Shown here: positions 51,141 to 55,141 of the stretch, piece after piece
Position numbering within the stretch: the first letter of the stretch is position 1
Layout: each line of letters opens with the position of its first letter
DNA from: Hyphomicrobiaceae bacterium UBA2767
GTDB taxonomy: Bacteria; Pseudomonadota; Alphaproteobacteria; Rhizobiales; Methyloligellaceae
Direction: 5' to 3'
DNA: 55,141 nucleotides
NCBI GenBank assembly: GCA_002352635.1
Contig: DEIT01000193.1
Span: forward strand, 11,545 to 66,685
Position numbers and translations under genes: made by a program
Notes under the pieces: generated by a model
Database searches by the model: none
What the model was told of the DNA's origin: nothing
Seen by the model: the letters and a program-made list of their open reading frames with translations, nothing else

Positions 51141-53153
51141 TCAATCCGGTTCGATCTCGATCAGCAACTCATCGGCAACGACGTGATTGCCTGCGGTGGT
51201 GCAGACCTCGCTTACAGTACCATCGGTTTCCGCCACGATGATATGTTGCATCTTCATCGCCTCTAAAACCATCAACCGGGTGCCGGTCGACACTTTATCG
51301 CTTTGCGCCACGAAAATCTCCAGCACCGTGCCGTGCATGGGTGCCAGAACACGGCTGCTGCTGGCGGTGTCATTGGTGACGTCGGGGAATGCGATGCAGT
51401 TGCGGAACACCGATCTGCGGCCATCCATAGAGAGCTCGACTATACCTGGAAGGGGAGCCGAATAGAGGACGTGATGCCGTCTCTCTCCATTGATTTCCAT
51501 ACACGCGCTGGTGCTGTCAAAACTGATGACGTGAAGCATGCTCTCGCCATCGCCAAGGCGCACGATATAGCGATCATCGCCACGCGGTGTGACGATGATA
51601 TCAAGCTCGCCGTCCTCAAATGGATAGATATAGCGGGTGAGAAGATGTCCGGCACTTGACCAGTTGAGCAGCTCGGCGCTGACGTTCAGCGTGTTCTCAA
51701 AAGCACTCTGGCGCTCTATCAGATATTGCAAGACCGCTGCTATCTTCGCACCCGTCAGGGAGGCCTTTGCTCCAGCAAGAGCGTCTTTGCTGAATTCTTC
51801 ATCTATGAAAGCGGTGGTCGCTTCGCCTGAGCAGAATGTCTCCTGCTTCAGGATCTGGATTAAAAACCCCTGATTGCTGGTGATGCCGAACAGAGCTGTC
51901 TCTTTCAGGGCGCGCAATAATCTGCGCCGGGCCGTGTCACGGGTATCCCCCCAGGCGATAATTTTTGCCAACATCGGATCATAGAATGGCGAGAGTTGGA
52001 GGCCGGTTTCGATGCCTGTATCAGTACGGATACCCTCGCCATTGGCGGGCTGCCACAGATCAATCGAGCCGGTTACCGGCAAAAAATCCTGTCCAGGGTC
52101 CTCCGCATAAAGGCGCACCTCTATCGCATGCCCGTTCAGGGTGATTTCGCTTTGCATGAACCCGAGGGGGCGGCCCTGCGCCACCTCGATCTGCAGCGCG
52201 ACCAGATCGAGGCCGGTAATCATCTCGGTCACTGGATGTTCCACCTGCAGGCGGGTGTTCATTTCAAGGAAGTAAAATTCACCGCTTGCGTCCAATAGAA
52301 ATTCGACAGTTCCGGCGCCCAGATAGCCGATGCTGCGGGCAGCTTCAGCTGCGGTTTCGCCCATGCGCGCGCGCAAATCTTGGGTCATAACGGGGCAGGG
52401 TGCTTCCTCCACGACCTTTTGGTGACGGCGCTGTACCGAGCAGTCGCGTTCTCCCAGATGAACGACATTGCCATGTGCGTCAGCGAAAACCTGCACTTCC
52501 ACGTGGCGGGGGCGAAGGATGGCCTTTTCCAGGATCAACTCATCAGATGCAAAAGTGTTTAATGCTTCCGATCGCGCTGCGCTTAATGCCTCGACGAGTT
52601 CGTTTTTTTTGCCGACCAGCCGTATCCCGCGTCCGCCGCCACCAGCAGCGGCCTTGACCATCAGCGGAAATCCAATCTCCTGAGCGGCTTTCAGCAAGGC
52701 TTCGTTCGACTGATTCTCACCATCGTAGCCCGGCACGCAACGGACTCCGGCCTCGACCATGCGCTGGCGCGCCTGAGCCTTGTTTCCCATCAGGGCAATG
52801 GCGTCTGTACCCGGTCCAATGAAGGTCAGCCCTGTGTTGAGGCAGGTGCTGGCGAAATCGGCGTTTTCCGACAAGAAGCCATACCCGGGATGGATGGCTT
52901 CGGCGCCCATAGTCCGGGCGGCCTGGAGTATCCGCTCGCCATTAAGATAGGAGTCCGCGACGGGTGCGGCTCCAATCAGGACAGCTTCATCGGCGATCCG
53001 GACGTGCAGCGCCGCCGCATCCGCTTCAGAATAGACTGCTATGGTGCGATAGCCGAGCGCTTTTGCCGTTCGTATCACGCGGACGGCAATTTCGCCGCGG
53101 TTGGCGACAAGAATACTGTTGAACGTATTGAGGTGACGTTGTTCTATGCTCAT
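51141..53153 (-). CDS. Acyl-CoA carboxylase alpha subunit, biotin carboxylase-BCCP fusion (AtuF/LiuD-like)
   Basis: This 670-residue alpha subunit of a methylcrotonyl- or geranyl-CoA-type carboxylase has an N-terminal biotin carboxylase domain with ILVANRGEIAVRV (14-26), KAAAGGGGRGIR as ATP loop and FLEMNTRLQVEHPVTE. A middle BT-like linker domain follows, then a biotinyl domain with LEAMKMQH (Lys634 biotinylated). Length and order match AtuF, LiuD and AccA-type fusions. It is 39 bases downstream of the carboxyltransferase and probably cotranscribed with it and the AtuA-like gene. Geranyl-CoA or 3-methylcrotonyl-CoA are the leading substrates. The assignment to the family is firm. Confidence 0.92.
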   Translation of the reverse strand: MSIEQRHLNTFNSILVANRGEIAVRVIRTAKALGYRTIAVYSEADAAALHVRIADEAVLIGAAPVADSYLNGERILQAARTMGAEAIHPGYGFLSENADFASTCLNTGLTFIGPGTDAIALMGNKAQARQRMVEAGVRCVPGYDGENQSNEALLKAAQEIGFPLMVKAAAGGGGRGIRLVGKKNELVEALSAARSEALNTFASDELILEKAILRPRHVEVQVFADAHGNVVHLGERDCSVQRRHQKVVEEAPCPVMTQDLRARMGETAAEAARSIGYLGAGTVEFLLDASGEFYFLEMNTRLQVEHPVTEMITGLDLVALQIEVAQGRPLGFMQSEITLNGHAIEVRLYAEDPGQDFLPVTGSIDLWQPANGEGIRTDTGIETGLQLSPFYDPMLAKIIAWGDTRDTARRRLLRALKETALFGITSNQGFLIQILKQETFCSGEATTAFIDEEFSKDALAGAKASLTGAKIAAVLQYLIERQSAFENTLNVSAELLNWSSAGHLLTRYIYPFEDGELDIIVTPRGDDRYIVRLGDGESMLHVISFDSTSACMEINGERRHHVLYSAPLPGIVELSMDGRRSVFRNCIAFPDVTNDTASSSRVLAPMHGTVLEIFVAQSDKVSTGTRLMVLEAMKMQHIIVAETDGTVSEVCTTAGNHVVADELLIEIEPD

Positions 53154-53192
53154 CTCGCGCAGCTCAAACCCGATCGTCCCGCCGTGAGGCCT

Positions 53193-54815
53193 TTACAGCC
53201 TGGCAATGCCAAAGCTGTTTGGGTTGACCTGGCGATTGCGGCCCTCCCGGCATGTCTCCAGAGCGAAGCCCAGGACCCGGCGTGTATCCCGGGGATCGAT
53301 AACTCCCTGGTCGAGCATTCGTCCCGAGGTATAAAAAGCGTCAGCCTGGTTTCTGAAATGCTCGATGATCCGCTGCTTCTGCGCTTCCAGCGCAGGCTCG
53401 TCGACGTCATTGCCGCGACGCTCCGCCGAACGCCGCGCCACCAGATCCATGGTCATGGCCGCCTGTTCGCCGCCCATTACGCCGGTCGTCGCATTCGGCC
53501 ATGTGAACAGAAAATCCGGGTCGTATCCCATGCCGGCCATGCCGTAGTTCCCGGCTCCGAAACTGGCGCCGACATAAAGGGTAATCTTCGGTACGCGAAT
53601 ATTGGAGACGGCCTGGATCATCTTGGCACCGTGCTTAATCATACCCTCATGCTCGTACACCTTACCAACAAGATAACCTGTCGTGTTCGAGAGAAAGATC
53701 ACCGGCATGTCCGCCTGATCGCAAAGCTGCATGAACTGCGCCGCCTTGGTTGCGCCGGCGGGGTCGAATGGTCCGTTGTTTCCGATAATGCCGCAGGCGT
53801 TTGCGTAGATGCTTCCCTGCAGACAGACGGTCGAGATGCCATAGCGTGGTTTGAAGTCCTCAAATTCCGAACCATCAACAAAGCGGGCAACTAATTCCCG
53901 CACGTCGTATGGTTTTTTGTAATCGATAGGCACGAGGCCAGCGATTTCGTCGGGTTCATAACGCGGTTCCTGGAAGGGCTGGAGGTCGAGCTTCGGGCAG
54001 TTTTTGTTCCAGTCCAGCTTTTTGACAAGGCTGCGCGCAATCAACAAAGCATGTGAATCATCTTCAGCCGTATACTCAACCAGGCCTGACACCGAGGCAT
54101 GCATGTCGGTGCCGGCCAGTTCCTCCTCGTCCGAGATCTCGCCCGTCGCTGCCTGGACCAGGGCAGCGCCGCCTAGCGAAGCCCGCCCGCGACCCCTGAC
54201 GCTGATAACATAGTCGCTCATGCCCGGTATGTAGGCGCCACCGGCGGTCGCCGGGCCGTGCAGAACCGTAATGGATGGGATGCCGGCCGCACTCAGAAGC
54301 GCCAGACGATAAAAGTTTCCGCCGCCATTGGCCCATTGCTCGACCCGGTATTGCATCAGATTGGCGCCGGCGCTTTCGACCAGATGAATGAAAGGCAACT
54401 TGTGGCGCCGCGCTAAATCCAGGCAGTTGCGTAATTTCGGACCCGACATGAAGGTGGAAGCGCCGGCGTTGATGCCGCTGTCGTTGGCATAAATCAGACA
54501 GCGAACGCTGCTGATGAAACCTATTCCAGCCAGAGAGCTGGCGCCTGGAACAGAGGTTTCGCGATCTTCGTCCTGGACCATGAAATTGGCGAGGCCATAG
54601 AGTTCCAGAAACGGCATTCCAGGGTCCAGCAATCGCAGCAGCCGCTCGCGCGGAGTCAGTTGGCCGCGTTCTTCAAAGCGGGCGCGGCGCTTTTCCGAGT
54701 GTGCCTCGGCCCGGCGCTTGAGTTCAAGGTATTCATCCATCAACGCCAGCATATCGCCGCGATTCGTGGAAAATTCCTCTGTGGTTGCGCTAAGTCTGGA
54801 AGCAAAAACACTCAC
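53193..54815 (-). CDS. Acyl-CoA carboxylase beta subunit (carboxyltransferase, AtuC/LiuB-like)
   Basis: This 540-residue carboxyltransferase contains GQLTPRERLLRLLDPG (51-66), VESAGANL (146-153), ATAGGAYIPGMSD and, near the C-terminus, GASFGAGNYGMAG, all family marks. At the active-site position that I align with Phe191 of methylcrotonyl-CoA carboxylase it has Gly164. From memory, Gly there favours geranyl-CoA over methylcrotonyl-CoA by opening the pocket. GTG 54815, with GGAG nine bases upstream, overlaps the AtuA-like stop as GTGA. The longer frame from 54980 would run through that gene. The order AtuA-like, beta, alpha recalls acyclic terpene utilisation clusters. The geranyl preference is a hypothesis that a structural alignment should test. 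Confidence 0.9.
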   Translation of the reverse strand: MSVFASRLSATTEEFSTNRGDMLALMDEYLELKRRAEAHSEKRRARFEERGQLTPRERLLRLLDPGMPFLELYGLANFMVQDEDRETSVPGASSLAGIGFISSVRCLIYANDSGINAGASTFMSGPKLRNCLDLARRHKLPFIHLVESAGANLMQYRVEQWANGGGNFYRLALLSAAGIPSITVLHGPATAGGAYIPGMSDYVISVRGRGRASLGGAALVQAATGEISDEEELAGTDMHASVSGLVEYTAEDDSHALLIARSLVKKLDWNKNCPKLDLQPFQEPRYEPDEIAGLVPIDYKKPYDVRELVARFVDGSEFEDFKPRYGISTVCLQGSIYANACGIIGNNGPFDPAGATKAAQFMQLCDQADMPVIFLSNTTGYLVGKVYEHEGMIKHGAKMIQAVSNIRVPKITLYVGASFGAGNYGMAGMGYDPDFLFTWPNATTGVMGGEQAAMTMDLVARRSAERRGNDVDEPALEAQKQRIIEHFRNQADAFYTSGRMLDQGVIDPRDTRRVLGFALETCREGRNRQVNPNSFGIARL

Positions 54816-55141
54816 GCTAGGGTCTCCGCCAATGAGTTTGGAATTTCGACGGGGTGATCGAGCAGGATCTGGGCAAAGCCCTTGCCTTGGGGGTCGTTGC
54901 GCAAACTGGCGATCCCACCTCCGCCCAGCACGTCGTGCAGGAGGAAGTTGATGGCGTTTGGTCCCGGCATCAGAAAACACTCAACATCGCCCTTGAGGAA
55001 ATGCGCGAACCGGGCGGCCACGACCTCGGCGCTCAGGGCTGCCCATATATAAGGCAGGTACGCCGGTCTGCGCGCGACAATTCCGATATTGGCCTTGTCG
55101 CCCTTGTCGCCGCTCCGGCCCCAGGCGAGATCTATCAGGCG
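54812..55141 (-). CDS. AtuA-like protein, C-terminal ferredoxin-fold domain (partial, runs off right edge)
   Basis: The reverse strand is open from the window edge to TGA at 54814-54812, giving the last 109 residues of a larger protein. The sequence contains LAWGRSGDKGDKANIGIVAR, then YLPYIWAALSAE, FLMPGPNAINFLLHD and LGGGGIASLRNDPQGKG. This is the pattern of the C-terminal AtuA-like ferredoxin-fold domain found at the end of DUF1446/AtuA proteins. AtuA is needed for growth on citronellol-type terpenes, but its biochemical role is unknown. The stop overlaps the GTG of the carboxyltransferase gene by four bases, so the genes are coupled. The N-terminal DUF1446 part should lie beyond the edge. 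Confidence 0.85.
   Translation of the reverse strand, partial: RLIDLAWGRSGDKGDKANIGIVARRPAYLPYIWAALSAEVVAARFAHFLKGDVECFLMPGPNAINFLLHDVLGGGGIASLRNDPQGKGFAQILLDHPVEIPNSLAETLA

Noticed and set aside
52890..53894. Open frame of 334 codons on the forward strand
   Set aside because: It runs across the carboxylase alpha/beta junction in antisense. The translation has no domain and the real genes are unambiguous.
1..55141. tRNA, rRNA, CRISPR, phage or integrase signatures
   Set aside because: None was seen on either strand. There is no evidence of an att site or transposon ends that would mark the island as mobile.

Overview
The window reads as a dense catabolic island from a Gram-negative bacterium, most likely a proteobacterium and perhaps an alphaproteobacterium. 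Signal peptides, TRAP transporter parts, a RibBX-type protein and AtuA/AtuC/AtuF-like genes point that way, but there is no rRNA or marker gene to fix the taxon. I count 45 protein genes, two of them cut by the window edges. I see no tRNA, rRNA, CRISPR array, insertion sequence or phage gene. Nearly all genes handle acyl-CoA esters, flavin or uptake.

Left part (1-13.2 kb). A carboxyltransferase (cut by the left edge) and a free 75-residue biotin carrier diverge around a perfect dyad. A racemase-type CoA-transferase and a flavin reductase run leftward. Opposite them runs an operon of acyl-CoA dehydrogenase, hot-dog hydratase, four-domain rhodanese and alpha/beta hydrolase. It is followed by an HMG-CoA-synthase-like/DUF35 fusion, an SCP-x thiolase and an MFE-2-type dehydrogenase. 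This is the classic tool set for beta-oxidation of methyl-branched acyl-CoAs, which releases propionyl-CoA for a carboxylase. A MocR-type regulator closes the section.

Middle (13.4-31.6 kb). Three tandem paralogous acyl-CoA ligases lead into a 2-nitropropane-dioxygenase-like protein, an unknown polytopic membrane protein and a PaaG-like isomerase. An MFS carrier runs in the opposite direction. After it come ribB, then an operon of SDR, fourth ligase, acyl-CoA-dehydrogenase-fold protein, MaoC hydratase, alpha/beta hydrolase, free biotin carboxylase and ribA.

Right-middle (31.6-44.1 kb). A LysR gene diverges from a five-gene operon of ACAD-fold monooxygenase candidate, flavin reductase, PaaK-like ligase, second four-domain rhodanese and an amidohydrolase-fold protein. 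A textbook T-N11-A box abuts the -35 of this operon. A near-identical box lies upstream of a second operon (TAXI solute-binding protein, fused TRAP permease, acyl-CoA dehydrogenase, MmgE/PrpD), so one regulator may control uptake and oxidation together.

Right end (44.1-55.1 kb). A 1.2-kb gene-free stretch carries a 26-bp tandem duplication and several dyads. Then come a third ACAD-fold monooxygenase candidate, an orphan DctP protein, an Mct-like intramolecular CoA-transferase, a DinB/MDMPI-fold protein, a crotonase, and an Atu/Liu-like set (biotin carboxylase-BCCP, carboxyltransferase and the C-terminus of an AtuA-like protein).

Taken together I infer degradation of a branched, possibly isoprenoid or cyclic carboxylic acid. 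Uptake would be by TRAP, activation by five ligases, attack by up to three flavin-dependent ACAD-fold monooxygenases fed by two flavin reductases and local riboflavin genes, then branched-chain beta-oxidation and two biotin carboxylases. The two rhodaneses are unexplained by this scheme and hint at sulfur chemistry. The substrate is not determined.
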